64,000 nt of DNA from an uncultured Ligilactobacillus sp. Its GTDB lineage: Bacteria > Bacillota > Bacilli > Lactobacillales > Lactobacillaceae. The stretch spans positions 1-64,000 of the forward strand of contig CAKPZY010000002.1 in assembly GCA_934215475.1 (NCBI GenBank), given 5' to 3'. The translations under genes and the position numbers were made by a program. This document shows, piece after piece, positions 35,820 to 44,739 of this stretch (positions are counted from its first letter, which is position 1; every line of letters starts with the position of its first letter). Below the pieces are notes generated by a model, which saw only the letters and a list, made by a program, of their open reading frames with translations, did no database searches and was not told the origin of the DNA.

Positions 35820-37064
35820 TTAGGATTTAGAATATGCCAAGCCTCGCCTGAACCTCTTCCAAAAACTAGAATTATCCGTTTGCAACATTAATCCGCCGTA
35901 AATATGCCCGATGTATATTGCTGACAAGATAATAGCGGCCAGCAATACCAATAAGGAAATACTTATGCCGACCCACGAAACGGAATGGTCCATAATGCGC
36001 AATGGCATGAAAAAGCTGGAGAAAAACGGGACGTAAGACAAAATTTTAACTACTAGTGCGGATGCGTTGTCTTGAAATGGAATAGTCAAGAAGAAAGCAA
36101 GCATACTCAAGTAAACTGTGGGTTGTGCAGCCTTAGATGCCTCATCAGTGCTTGAAACAAGCGCACCGCTGAAAGCCGCCAGTATCGTATAAATTACCAC
36201 ACCAAGTAATAAAAAGAGCAAGTTTGCATTTAAAATATTTTGGAGCACTTGCTTGATCAGAGGCCCTCCAGTAGTTAAAAGCTCATGCACCAATTTAAGG
36301 TGCTTAAGTCCTTGGAAGATTGCCCAGCCCCCCACTAGATAAAGAAGGATCTGTGTCACAATTACGCCGACTATTCCTAAAATTTTGCCGTAAAAGTATT
36401 TAGTAGCGGTTGTACTGGAAAAAATAATCTCCATGATTTTGGTGCCTTTTTCTGATGCAATCTCGTTTGCTACAACTGAAGCATAATTAGCCAAAATGAT
36501 ATAGATTGCAACTACGATGATCCAAAAAGATAAAATTTTAGCAATTTTCTTAGTGGCATTCTGATTACCGTTGATTTTCTGTGAAAACTGCGGTTGTGTA
36601 GCCAATGTTTGGGCCTGATCTGGTTGTAAATTGGCTTTAGAATAATTGATCCTTTGTTGCACACTATTTAAAAATACAGTTGTTTTTGCGTTTAAAGAAT
36701 AGTCCATGCTATCGGTACCGTGATAGGTAGCACTCACACGACTAGCATTACTATTGACTACTAAATAACCAGCAATATCATTGGCATTTACTGCTTTTTT
36801 AGCAGCCGCTTGAGTATTGATCTCTTTGTTCACATCTGACTTATTCTGGTTAATATAAAGCCGCCTTAGGGATTTCTGGTCAGAGATAACAGCGATTTGG
36901 TCAGAAGTATCCGCTTCGTCAGATTCAGCAGCATAATAACTGGATAAACCAACGATCGCAAACATAAGGAATGGGGACAAAACAAAGATCACGAAACTCC
37001 AGCTTTTGACTTGGTGCGTGTATGTTTGCTTGATGATCGTCCATAATTTATTCACTAGGCTCAC
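35820..37064 (-). CDS. ABC-2 type exporter permease (NatB-like)
   Basis: A 414-residue membrane protein of the NatB/ABC-2 family. One N-terminal helix (about 22-42) is followed by a large extracytoplasmic domain (about 45-175), then five or six helices. The cytoplasmic motif VANEIASEKGTKIMEIIFSS (about 213-232) is the NatB hallmark. With the ATPase encoded just upstream it forms an exporter, possibly for Na+ or a toxic peptide/lipid. It overlaps the ATPase gene by 17 bp. The start is GTG 37064 or, less likely, GTG 37055. Substrate unknown. Confidence 0.86.
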   Translation of the reverse strand: MSLVNKLWTIIKQTYTHQVKSWSFVIFVLSPFLMFAIVGLSSYYAAESDEADTSDQIAVISDQKSLRRLYINQNKSDVNKEINTQAAAKKAVNANDIAGYLVVNSNASRVSATYHGTDSMDYSLNAKTTVFLNSVQQRINYSKANLQPDQAQTLATQPQFSQKINGNQNATKKIAKILSFWIIVVAIYIILANYASVVANEIASEKGTKIMEIIFSSTTATKYFYGKILGIVGVIVTQILLYLVGGWAIFQGLKHLKLVHELLTTGGPLIKQVLQNILNANLLFLLLGVVIYTILAAFSGALVSSTDEASKAAQPTVYLSMLAFFLTIPFQDNASALVVKILSYVPFFSSFFMPLRIMDHSVSWVGISISLLVLLAAIILSAIYIGHIYGGLMLQTDNSSFWKRFRRGLAYSKS

Positions 37065-37947
37065 CTGCTTTCATTCGAAAGATTGCATCGAGTGTCGGCG
37101 GTTGTTGACTAAATTCTGTGATATACTTTCCACCGGTCAGCTGCTGGAAAATTTCAGGGCCAGCTGCTGGATCGTCAAGATGTAACAAGTACCGCTCCTG
37201 TTGATGCAGTTTATGAACTGATTGTACATGGGGCAGTGTCTGTAATTCTTCGGGGGCTTTTGTGGTGGTAACATACAATTCTGTGCGTCCAAATTGTTCA
37301 CGGACCTCATCCAGCGTTCCGTTTAATACCGCCCCACCATCACGCAGCATCACAAGACGGTCACAAACGGCGGTAACATTAGACATGTCATGGCTGGAAA
37401 AGATTATAGCGGCTCCTTTTTCTTTCATTTCCATTATTGCATCCATAAGTAAATCAGCGTTAACTGGATCTAACCCACTAAAAGGCTCATCCAAAATTAT
37501 TAACCGTGGTTCATGGATCAACGTACAGATAAGTTGAACCTTCTGCTGATTACCTTTAGAGAGGCTTTTGATCTTATCGGAAATCTCACCTTTAACTTGA
37601 AATTTTTCCATCCATTCAGGGATCAAAGGCTTGATCTCCTTGGCGGTTTTTCCTTTAAGCTTTGCTAAGTATACAATATGCTCCTCGATCGTCATTTTTG
37701 GCAGCAAGCTGCGTTCTTCTGGCAAATAGCCGATCTCATCCAGTTGTGCCTCAGTGACTGGCTGGTCATTCCACAAGATTTGACCATCATAATGCAAAAA
37801 ATTAAGTATGCTATGAAAGGTCGTCGTTTTACCCGCTCCATTTTGTCCGATCAAGCCCACAATTTTCCCTGTTGGAACGGTAAAGGATAAATCATCGACA
37901 GCCTTAACATCTCCAAAGTTCTTAGATAAATGTTGAATTGCTAACAT
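37048..37947 (-). CDS. ABC exporter ATP-binding protein (NatA-like)
   Basis: A 299-residue ATPase. Walker A is IGQNGAGKTT, the signature LSKGNQQKV, Walker B LIILDEPFSGLD and the H-loop FSSHDMS. A DUF4162-type C-terminal extension (about 220-299) is typical of NatA-like exporters. It pairs with the downstream permease, whose gene overlaps its last codons. The ATG follows AAGGAGG. Upstream 37948-38316 holds its promoter, which could not be pinned down. Confidence 0.9.
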   Translation of the reverse strand: MLAIQHLSKNFGDVKAVDDLSFTVPTGKIVGLIGQNGAGKTTTFHSILNFLHYDGQILWNDQPVTEAQLDEIGYLPEERSLLPKMTIEEHIVYLAKLKGKTAKEIKPLIPEWMEKFQVKGEISDKIKSLSKGNQQKVQLICTLIHEPRLIILDEPFSGLDPVNADLLMDAIMEMKEKGAAIIFSSHDMSNVTAVCDRLVMLRDGGAVLNGTLDEVREQFGRTELYVTTTKAPEELQTLPHVQSVHKLHQQERYLLHLDDPAAGPEIFQQLTGGKYITEFSQQPPTLDAIFRMKAGEPSE

Positions 37948-38316
37948 AATTTCCTCCTTTCATCTCTCTGAATATGTACATAATACACAAATTCAATATT
38001 ATTTCATAATGTTATGAATATTCACACGGCTAATATTTAACGTTACCATAACACACAGGCCCAGGACTTTTTGGCACTTGAAGGTCCTGAGATCAAATAT
38101 ATTACCCTTTATTACTCATTTAACACAATAAAAGAGTACACAAATAAAGCTTCACTTTAACCTGGCTTTAAAGGTAAAAACCATAGCTCTTGTAAAGGAT
38201 GCACAAAAGCTTACAAATAGAGAGCAAAATTTATAAAAAAGCATATATTTTTTAGCATGCCTAATTAAAATGTTTGTTGGATCAACTATTACGATTCCTT
38301 TATAACCTACAGGTTG
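37948..38316. other. Intergenic region without recognised feature
   Basis: This holds a weak hairpin (AGGACTTT with AAGGTCCT near 38060-38090) lacking a T-tract. Nothing else is recognised, and no coding signal is visible. Confidence 0.4.
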
Positions 38317-39078
38317 TCAGTGTGATCCAGGACGTCCTTGCAAATATTTTTTGGTTAAATATTCATTTTGTTTATTTAAACTTTGTATTTCTTTTTGTAT
38401 TTCACCTAATAATTGCATTTGCATTTTCTGTGCCTCAAATGTGTTGGGTTGATCATTTTCAATCAGATGATCTAGTTTAGAATGCAGCAGTCTAATTTCT
38501 GCTTCTGATTTGTTGTTGACTTTAAAATCATTTTCAGCTTGCATGCGATCATGTTCTGCAGCTCTATTTTGAGACATCATGATCAATGGTGCTTGCAAAG
38601 CAGCCATTATGCTTAAGAATAAATTTAAAAAGATAAAAGGATATGGATCAAAATGGCGAAATAAAACGGGCACAGAATTTACCGCGACCCAGGCACTCAC
38701 TACTACACCAAAAAATAAAATAAATTTCCAGCTGCCACAAAAACGTACAAGTATATCTGCCACTTTATCGCCAGTCGTCTCCCGTTTACGGACGTCTTCA
38801 TTTAAATTTGTGATCTGGTAATGTCTTGAAGCCATTATGCGGCTAAACCGGCGAGATATTTTGTTATTTTCGTTTTTATCTTGCATCCTCATATGAGCTA
38901 ATTTATACATGCGGATCGAAAATAGATGATCCAGACAAATAAAATCTCGTGGATCTTCTTTACCAATTTTTCTATATATTAAATTTTGCACTCCTTGGTC
39001 TAATGAACTTATTAAAACTGCTTGCCTAGGATCACAAGGCTTTTCATCAATTACACAAGTTACCTTAGTATTGTCCAT
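38317..39078 (-). CDS. DUF1003-family membrane protein
   Basis: A 253-residue protein. Two membrane helices (about 112-132 and 143-165) flank the family's diagnostic FDPYPFIFLNLFLSIMAAL stretch, and LQAPLIMMSQNRAAEHDR follows. The N-terminal half (residues 1-100) holds a CVIDEKPCDP cysteine pair and a charged region. The C-terminal 70 residues are predicted coiled coil (LLHSKLDHLIEN, QMQLLGEIQKEIQSL). DUF1003 proteins are inner-membrane proteins of unknown activity. The ATG follows AAGGAAG. Confidence 0.88.
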   Translation of the reverse strand: MDNTKVTCVIDEKPCDPRQAVLISSLDQGVQNLIYRKIGKEDPRDFICLDHLFSIRMYKLAHMRMQDKNENNKISRRFSRIMASRHYQITNLNEDVRKRETTGDKVADILVRFCGSWKFILFFGVVVSAWVAVNSVPVLFRHFDPYPFIFLNLFLSIMAALQAPLIMMSQNRAAEHDRMQAENDFKVNNKSEAEIRLLHSKLDHLIENDQPNTFEAQKMQMQLLGEIQKEIQSLNKQNEYLTKKYLQGRPGSH

Positions 39079-39402
39079 TTTTTCACTTCCTTATCATGAG
39101 AACGAACCCTCAGAGCAGTAATTGGTTATCTGCAGAAAGCTCCCAATTTCCTACTTTATGGCTCAAGGATAAAAGTATTTAAGCTTGATAAGCAAATAAA
39201 AAGTATTTGCAATCGGCTTATACACACTAAACGATATTGTCTAAAGTGAACACTAAGCATATAATTACTAGCATGACAATTTAAGACGAATAAACTAGCA
39301 AATATACCAATAGCTGACAATTTGAATCTCACAATTAGTTGGCCAAATAATTTTAATTTTTCATAGAAGAAACGCAACAGTGTAAAAGGAAGAGGGTAAT
39401 TT
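39079..39402. other. Intergenic region upstream of the ABC exporter gene
   Basis: This 324-bp AT-rich stretch should hold divergent promoters, but no clear pair was found. AGTGAACACT near 39246 is a small dyad. Confidence 0.35.
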
Positions 39403-41034
39403 ATGAACGTTTGGAAATACGTCAGGAAAGAATGGAAAATAAATAGTATTGTATTCTTTCTTGATGTTATATCATCATCATGCGTGACTCTGAATGGGTT
39501 GGCTTTGGCAAATATCCTGACAGAAATAGTGCGGCCGAATTTATCCGCCGTTTTTATCTGGGTCCTTGTTTTGGTAGGGACGAGTATATTAAGGTCAACC
39601 GACATCTTTATGCACAAAAGATGTTTCACAATAGCTATGCAAAAAATGGATACCGACATAAGAAATGATATCACTATTTATTTAGTTGATTCAGGATATA
39701 CGAAATTCCATAAAAACAATCCCTCGGTTTATGTATCTTGGTTGACTAACGATATTAATACCATTAATGAATATGGTTTTGAATGTTTGGAAATGGCCAT
39801 TGCTCAAACTATTACGATCTCAATGAGCATTGCCACGATTGTTAGTTTCCATTATTCGCTAATAATCACAGTTCTTGTTTTATTTGTCGTTATGTATTTT
39901 GTCCCCAAATTGTTTTCGAAAGTGATGAATCAGACCTCACTAAAAGCATCAAAGGCTGCAGAAACAGCCACCAGGAAAATATCAGATTTCTTGACAGGCT
40001 TTGATGATCTTCTGGTGATGAATTTGAAAAAGCATATAGTTGAAGCAATAAATCAAAGTTCCTCGATTCTAAAAAAAGCAAAGGTAAACCAGGAGACGGC
40101 GGTTGGAAGTATGATGGGGGCTTCTAATCTCAGCAGTTTGTTAAGCCAGAATATTGTTATTGGTCAGGCTTGTTTTCTTTACGTGATCAAAGTAATTCCT
40201 ATTGGGGGAATTAGTGGAGCAGGTTACTTTGCGGGAAACATTTTTGCTCTTACGACAGGGATGCTAGCTAATTTTATGGAAGTAAAAACTACTGTACCTG
40301 TTTTTGAAAAATATGTCTCGTTCTCAGTGGAAAACAATCTCAAGCCGCAAAACTCAAGGAAACTAGATAAATTGGATAAACAAACTCCTGAAATCACATT
40401 TGCTTCGGTTGACTTTAGCTATGATGCCAATCCCGTATTGAAAGAATGTTCATTTAAATTCGCTGCTTATAAAAAATATTTACTGACTGGTGATTCAGGA
40501 ACTGGCAAAACGACGATCCTAGATTTGATTGCAATGAAAAATGTCCCACAAAAAGGCAGTATCTTTTTTGATCACACTAATTATGCTGACATTGCTGCAG
40601 CTGACATATATGACCAACTGATGTATATCAAACAAAAACCACACATTTTCAATGAGACGCTGGAGTTCAACATTACACTCGGTCAGCCTATTCCGAGAGA
40701 GGAAATTGAGCACGCTGTGCTGCTAAGTGGCCTTGGCTCTCTAATAGCTCAACTTCCAGCTGGGTTAAAAACGCAGATTGCAGAAAACGGAGAGAAACTT
40801 TCGGGCGGACAAGTCCAACGGATCGCTCTTGCCCGCGGTTTAGTCCAAAAAAAGCGGATCTGGTTAGTTGATGAAGCCACTTCATCTTTGGATCCCGCAT
40901 CCAGACAAGACATTGAGGATCGTTTAATGTCGCTTACAGGTATTACGCTGATTATGGTCAGCCATAACACCACTGAGCGATTGAGGAATCAAGTAGATGA
41001 AGTTGTGCACCTTGCCAATGGTCACATTCAATGA
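39403..41034 (+). CDS. ABC exporter with fused membrane and ATPase domains
   Basis: A 543-residue half-transporter. The N-terminal membrane domain has six helices (residues about 15-300). The ATPase domain starts near 325 with TGDSGTGKTT (Walker A), followed by LSGGQVQRIALARGL, IWLVDEATSSLD and VSHNTTE. The arrangement is that of homodimeric peptide, lipid or drug exporters. No N-terminal peptidase domain (C39) is present, so it is not a bacteriocin-processing type. It lacks a partner gene and its substrate is unknown. The ATG follows GGAAGAGGG. Confidence 0.87.
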   Translation: MNVWKYVRKEWKINSIVFFLDVISSSCVTLNGLALANILTEIVRPNLSAVFIWVLVLVGTSILRSTDIFMHKRCFTIAMQKMDTDIRNDITIYLVDSGYTKFHKNNPSVYVSWLTNDINTINEYGFECLEMAIAQTITISMSIATIVSFHYSLIITVLVLFVVMYFVPKLFSKVMNQTSLKASKAAETATRKISDFLTGFDDLLVMNLKKHIVEAINQSSSILKKAKVNQETAVGSMMGASNLSSLLSQNIVIGQACFLYVIKVIPIGGISGAGYFAGNIFALTTGMLANFMEVKTTVPVFEKYVSFSVENNLKPQNSRKLDKLDKQTPEITFASVDFSYDANPVLKECSFKFAAYKKYLLTGDSGTGKTTILDLIAMKNVPQKGSIFFDHTNYADIAAADIYDQLMYIKQKPHIFNETLEFNITLGQPIPREEIEHAVLLSGLGSLIAQLPAGLKTQIAENGEKLSGGQVQRIALARGLVQKKRIWLVDEATSSLDPASRQDIEDRLMSLTGITLIMVSHNTTERLRNQVDEVVHLANGHIQ

Positions 41035-41342
41035 CGGTTTAAGTGAACTGCCGGAAAGTTCAAAACTTCAATGCATATGTCGTGCGAGTTTCTGGAACAA
41101 TTTTCACCGATACAGGGCCCTCGACATACTCGTCTTAATTATCTATATATGTGCTTAATGCGTTATTTTCAGCGCGCTTATACACGATGAGTGATAATTG
41201 TAATTATATTTATGTTTGTGAGCGGACTATTTTAAAATCCTGCCAACATACTGCTATACTCAAATGGTAAAGAGCTTTTCGCAAAAGATAAAAAATTATG
41301 AAAAGACAGTTGAGGCTAAATCTTTTTGAAAGGAACATATTT
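41035..41342. other. Intergenic region upstream of the DoxX-like gene
   Basis: This 308-bp region has a TATACT near 41260 that could be the -10 for the DoxX-like gene, without a matching -35. Nothing else is recognised. Confidence 0.35.
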
Positions 41343-41720
41343 ATGGTTTATATATCCTGGATTTTACAAATTATCATTGCAGTGATTTTTATCCCCAGCG
41401 GATGGGAAAAAATCGTTGGTTATTTTAAGCAAAAAGGATCAACTGATTCCCCAAAACCGACTTCACTTTTACAGTCACCTGGATTTTTCTTTTTCATAGG
41501 TATTTGCGAATTCTTAGGCGGTTGGGGAGTTATGCTGCCTAATTTATTCGGAATTCTGCCAATTTTAACGATTTTGGCAGCGATCGGTTTGATCATTATT
41601 ATGATAGGGGCTACTCAGCTTAATCTTAAGATGCACAAAACTCCAATGGTCGCTTATACCATTAGTCTTATAGTCGCGATGATCATTATCATTATCTTTA
41701 GATCACTGACCAGTTTTTAA
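41343..41720 (+). CDS. DoxX-like four-helix membrane protein
   Basis: A 125-residue membrane protein with four hydrophobic helices. FIPSGWEKIVGYF near residue 15 and GICEFLGGWGVMLP near 55 are typical of the DoxX/DoxD family. Start ATG 41343 follows AAAGGAA at 7 nt; an in-frame ATG at 41298 has no site. These small proteins are often linked to redox or membrane stress, but the role is not established here. A strong terminator follows at 41753-41786. Confidence 0.8.
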   Translation: MVYISWILQIIIAVIFIPSGWEKIVGYFKQKGSTDSPKPTSLLQSPGFFFFIGICEFLGGWGVMLPNLFGILPILTILAAIGLIIIMIGATQLNLKMHKTPMVAYTISLIVAMIIIIIFRSLTSF

Positions 41721-41752
41721 TTAAAACTGAAGGATTTTTAATTAGATTTGCT

Positions 41753-41786
41753 AAAAAGGAGGGCCGCTTTGCGGTCACTCCTTTTT
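41753..41786 (+). terminator. Terminator after the DoxX-like gene
   Basis: AAAAAGGAG-gg-CCGC pairs with GCGG-tca-CTCCTTTTT around a 3-nt TTT loop, and the CTCCTTTTT arm carries the T-tract. The region 41721-41963 otherwise holds no gene. Confidence 0.85.
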
Positions 41787-41963
41787 CTATTAGCCCAAAA
41801 ACAATATTATTCTGCCTTTCTGTGATACCATGCTCTAAACCTGAATAAACCAGTGCTCAAGTATCAATACTATGCTGAAGAAGACTGTTGTTCTGTGAAA
41901 ATTCCGTCTTAAATAGTATTATTTTTAGGTAAGATACTAATTACTTAAAAAGAGGTTTTCACA

Positions 41964-42455
41964 GTGATAGTTACTTTTGGTCAACCACACGAACAAGATT
42001 TGCAAAGGATCATGGAAATTGAAAGATCTGGTTTTTCTGCAGCCGAAGCAGCAACTAGAAAAAGCATGTTAGCTCGGATCAAATTAATTCCAGAGACCTT
42101 CATTGTCGCTTATGATGAACAAAAACAGCCATTAGGTTATATTGTCGGTCCAGCATCAAGAGAACGTTATATTTCAGACGATCTGTTTGATAAGACTACT
42201 CCAAACTCAATGGAAGCTCCCTACCAAACTATCCTTAGTTTGGTGGTCTCACCAGAAAAGCAAAAAATGGGACTGGCTGGTCAATTGCTGCAGCAATTAA
42301 AAAAGGCAGCTCAAAAACAAGGACGCAAGCTAATAACGTTAACCTGTTTAGAAAAATTAGTCCCTTTTTATAAAAAATACGGCTATCAAGTCGACGGAAT
42401 TTCTGATTCTCAACATGCTGGCGAAGTTTGGTATAACATGACCCAAACTCTTTAA
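41964..42455 (+). CDS. GNAT-family N-acetyltransferase
   Basis: A 163-residue acetyltransferase. The acetyl-CoA loop is LSLVVSPEKQKMGLAGQLL (motif A, about 90-108). Its C-terminal KYGYQVDG and YNM segments close the fold. Resemblance is to arylalkylamine/RimI-like members. The GTG start follows AGAGG at 8 nt. The acetyl acceptor is unknown. It is monocistronic with a strong terminator. Confidence 0.85.
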   Translation: MIVTFGQPHEQDLQRIMEIERSGFSAAEAATRKSMLARIKLIPETFIVAYDEQKQPLGYIVGPASRERYISDDLFDKTTPNSMEAPYQTILSLVVSPEKQKMGLAGQLLQQLKKAAQKQGRKLITLTCLEKLVPFYKKYGYQVDGISDSQHAGEVWYNMTQTL

Positions 42456-42465
42456 GTAAGCAAAA

Positions 42466-42507
42466 AGCTAGACCCTAATTTTGGACAATAATTAGGGTCT
42501 GGCTTTT
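42466..42507 (+). terminator. Terminator after the acetyltransferase gene
   Basis: AGACCCTAATT pairs perfectly with AATTAGGGTCT (outer AGC/GGCT pairs add to the stem), followed by TTTT. Confidence 0.92.
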
Positions 42508-42680
42508 AAAATTCTCCCCTTAATTTCAAACGTAAAATTAATAAGGTTATTAAATCAATCATCCTTAAGTGCCTTGATTCAATAATGACTCCTGCAGTAA
42601 TCCTCTGCTTCACTATAATGATTAACTAATAACTGTAAACTCGCTCACTTAAACTATATTTCAGGTAAGAATGCTTCAAC

Positions 42681-43472
42681 TCAGATCGTACTTACAGAAC
42701 CAGCATCTACCCGGTATTCTGCGCCATTTACGAAACTGGACCTTTCAGAACAGAGAAAGGCTATAACATTAGCAACTTCTGCAACTTTCCCGCGGCGCTG
42801 ACTGGTCATGAACGGTCTTCTGTCTGAAAGAAAACTTTGAATCGCCTCGTCAAATGAAACATTCAGCTGCTTAGACCTTTTTTCCATCATACGATCAGTC
42901 ATCGGTGATTCAATAAAGGCCGGTGAAACTGAATTAACCAGGATATTTTCTTTACCCAGCGTCCGTGACAATCCTTTAGCCAAGGCTAAAATACCCGCTT
43001 TGGTACAACAATATGGTATCTCGTCCGAGTATGGCTGTTGTGCATCTTCCGAAGCGAGAAAGATCAACCTGCCCCACCCTTTTCCTTTAATATCAGGTAA
43101 AAATTCTTTGGTGGTATTTACGGCACCAAATAAATTAATATCAAAGACATTATGCCATTCGGCCAGTGGAATATCGGAAAAATTACCCTGTGGTCCGGTG
43201 ATACCTGCGCAATTAATGATGATATCAGCTGTGATTTGCAGTGAATTCAATTTTTGATGGACTTGCTGCAAGTTATCCGGTTGGGTAACATCGCATTGGT
43301 AACTTATCACATTTTTGGGATCAGAAAATTCATCTAAGTCAATTTTGTCAATATTTTTATCCAACAGAATAACCATAGCGCCTTCTTGGTTTAACAACTT
43401 AGCTGTTGCTAAACCAATTCCAGATCCGCCCCCAGTTATTAGTGCTTTTTTACCTCCAAGACCAAGTTCCAT
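42681..43472 (-). CDS. Short-chain dehydrogenase/reductase
   Basis: A 263-residue classical SDR. The NAD(P) motif is TGGGSGIG, followed by NCAGITG. The catalytic serine (FLASED) and the Y-x3-K pair (YCCTKAG) are intact. The C-terminal AFLCSERSSFVNGAEYRVDAG is standard. I set the start at ATG 43472, 7 nt after AGGAG, since the ATG at 43478 is too close to it. Substrate unknown. It is divergent from the TetR gene 434 bp away. Confidence 0.86.
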   Translation of the reverse strand: MELGLGGKKALITGGGSGIGLATAKLLNQEGAMVILLDKNIDKIDLDEFSDPKNVISYQCDVTQPDNLQQVHQKLNSLQITADIIINCAGITGPQGNFSDIPLAEWHNVFDINLFGAVNTTKEFLPDIKGKGWGRLIFLASEDAQQPYSDEIPYCCTKAGILALAKGLSRTLGKENILVNSVSPAFIESPMTDRMMEKRSKQLNVSFDEAIQSFLSDRRPFMTSQRRGKVAEVANVIAFLCSERSSFVNGAEYRVDAGSVSTI

Positions 43473-43906
43473 ATGCATACTCCTTTCAGAATCAACAAAA
43501 TGATATAACTCAACTAACTAATAAGAGCAAAACAATTGAAAGACTCAAGCCTTCCAATTTCAGACTACCGACTACTTGATTCGGCTCAAGATTAACATAT
43601 TTTTGCCGGCCGATTAAGGAAAAAGCAATCTAACGTTTTTAATTGGATCAAAAGAGCTGACCTTCTCCGTTTAAACTTTACGCTAGCATTTGGATGCCAT
43701 TAAGTAAGGGAGTACAGTAGAATTTATTGTCAGTCAAGTTCCTTTTCAATTTGCTTTATCCTGAGGTGGTACAAACTTTAACGGTCCTGACAGACGAAAA
43801 ACAACTAAAAAACTTTGGTAAGTGAAATGTGCTAAGATATTTGTGATCGAAGATAATTGTCTCATGCAGAAATTGTTTGAATTACACAGTTCGAGGAGGA
43901 CTAAAA
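43473..43906. other. Divergent intergenic region between SDR and TetR genes
   Basis: In this 434-bp stretch no clear operator, promoter pair or RNA was recognised. AGGAGG at 43894-43899 is the ribosome binding site of the TetR gene. Confidence 0.4.
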
Positions 43907-44512
43907 GTGGGTAAAACACACCGCAAACATGGAGCCGAGCTGGAGAATGCGATCTTAAACGCTACGCTCAAGACAATGGAAAATATAGGTTATGAAAAAA
44001 TGACGATGGATGACATAGCCAAAACAGCCCACACTAATAAGGCCGCAATATACCGCCGTTGGGATTCGAAGTATGCAGTAACTGTACAAGCAATTATTAG
44101 TTCATCGTTGCGAAACCAAATATTCGCTGGTTTAAGGGCACCAAACACCGGAAGATTGCGCGATGATCTGATAGAGCTAATGCAGCTACCAATAAAATTT
44201 TTCACACTTGTTAGTTTTAAAAACCTGCAAGACCTTTTTAGAGATGGTCTTCCATGGATCTCCAAAAACTTACTGCAAAATATTAATAGTCAGTCCGAAC
44301 CAAATTTTTTTCAGCGCTTTTTAGAAAATATTTTGGAACGAGCTTACACCAGAGAAGAGATAAGGAACAAACCACAAAACTTAAATGCCACAACAAAAGA
44401 TCTGCCTTTAGTATTGTTATTGCTGCAGATCACAGCCCGATCAACATATACAACTGAAACAGCAGTTCAACTGGTAGATACGATTTTGTTACCTGTTTAT
44501 ACGGCAAATTAA
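43907..44512 (+). CDS. TetR-family regulator of the adjacent efflux gene
   Basis: A 201-residue repressor. The N-terminal helix-turn-helix (MENIGYEKMTMDDIAKTAHT, then NKAAIYRRWDSKYAV) spans about residues 15-60. The remainder is a helical ligand domain. GTG 43907 is 7 nt after AGGAGG, so upstream in-frame codons back to 43877 are ignored. It sits 227 bp upstream of a DHA2 multidrug transporter gene on the same strand. A 26-bp dyad at 44660-44685 over that promoter is its likely operator. Confidence 0.87.
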   Translation: MGKTHRKHGAELENAILNATLKTMENIGYEKMTMDDIAKTAHTNKAAIYRRWDSKYAVTVQAIISSSLRNQIFAGLRAPNTGRLRDDLIELMQLPIKFFTLVSFKNLQDLFRDGLPWISKNLLQNINSQSEPNFFQRFLENILERAYTREEIRNKPQNLNATTKDLPLVLLLLQITARSTYTTETAVQLVDTILLPVYTAN

Positions 44513-44624
44513 AATATTAATTTGAAAGATGGTCCTTAATTGACCTATTTCAAATTATTTTTTTGGTTTTTTCCATGCATAATACCCTTTTATCAAAAAC
44601 ATTTTAATTTTTCGGCAAAAACTA

Positions 44625-44685
44625 TTGTAATGAAATTCAAATGGTAGTACACTACTCACCAATAAGGAACTAGGGTGCCTTATTG
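44625..44685 (+). promoter_or_regulatory. Promoter and TetR operator of the DHA2 gene
   Basis: TTGTAA (44625-44630), a 17-bp spacer and TACACT (44648-44653) form the promoter. CAATAAGG-n10-CCTTATTG (44660-44685) is a perfect 8-bp dyad starting at the transcription start, well placed for repression by the TetR protein. Confidence 0.75.
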
Positions 44686-44739
44686 TAAAAACTCACATTT
44701 TTAGTTGTTCTATTCTTCACTCAGAAAGGAAGTAGTCAA

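Noticed and set aside
39156..39674. 172-codon minus-strand frame
   Set aside because: It overlaps the start of the well-supported ABC exporter gene in the opposite strand, lacks a family resemblance and a ribosome binding site.
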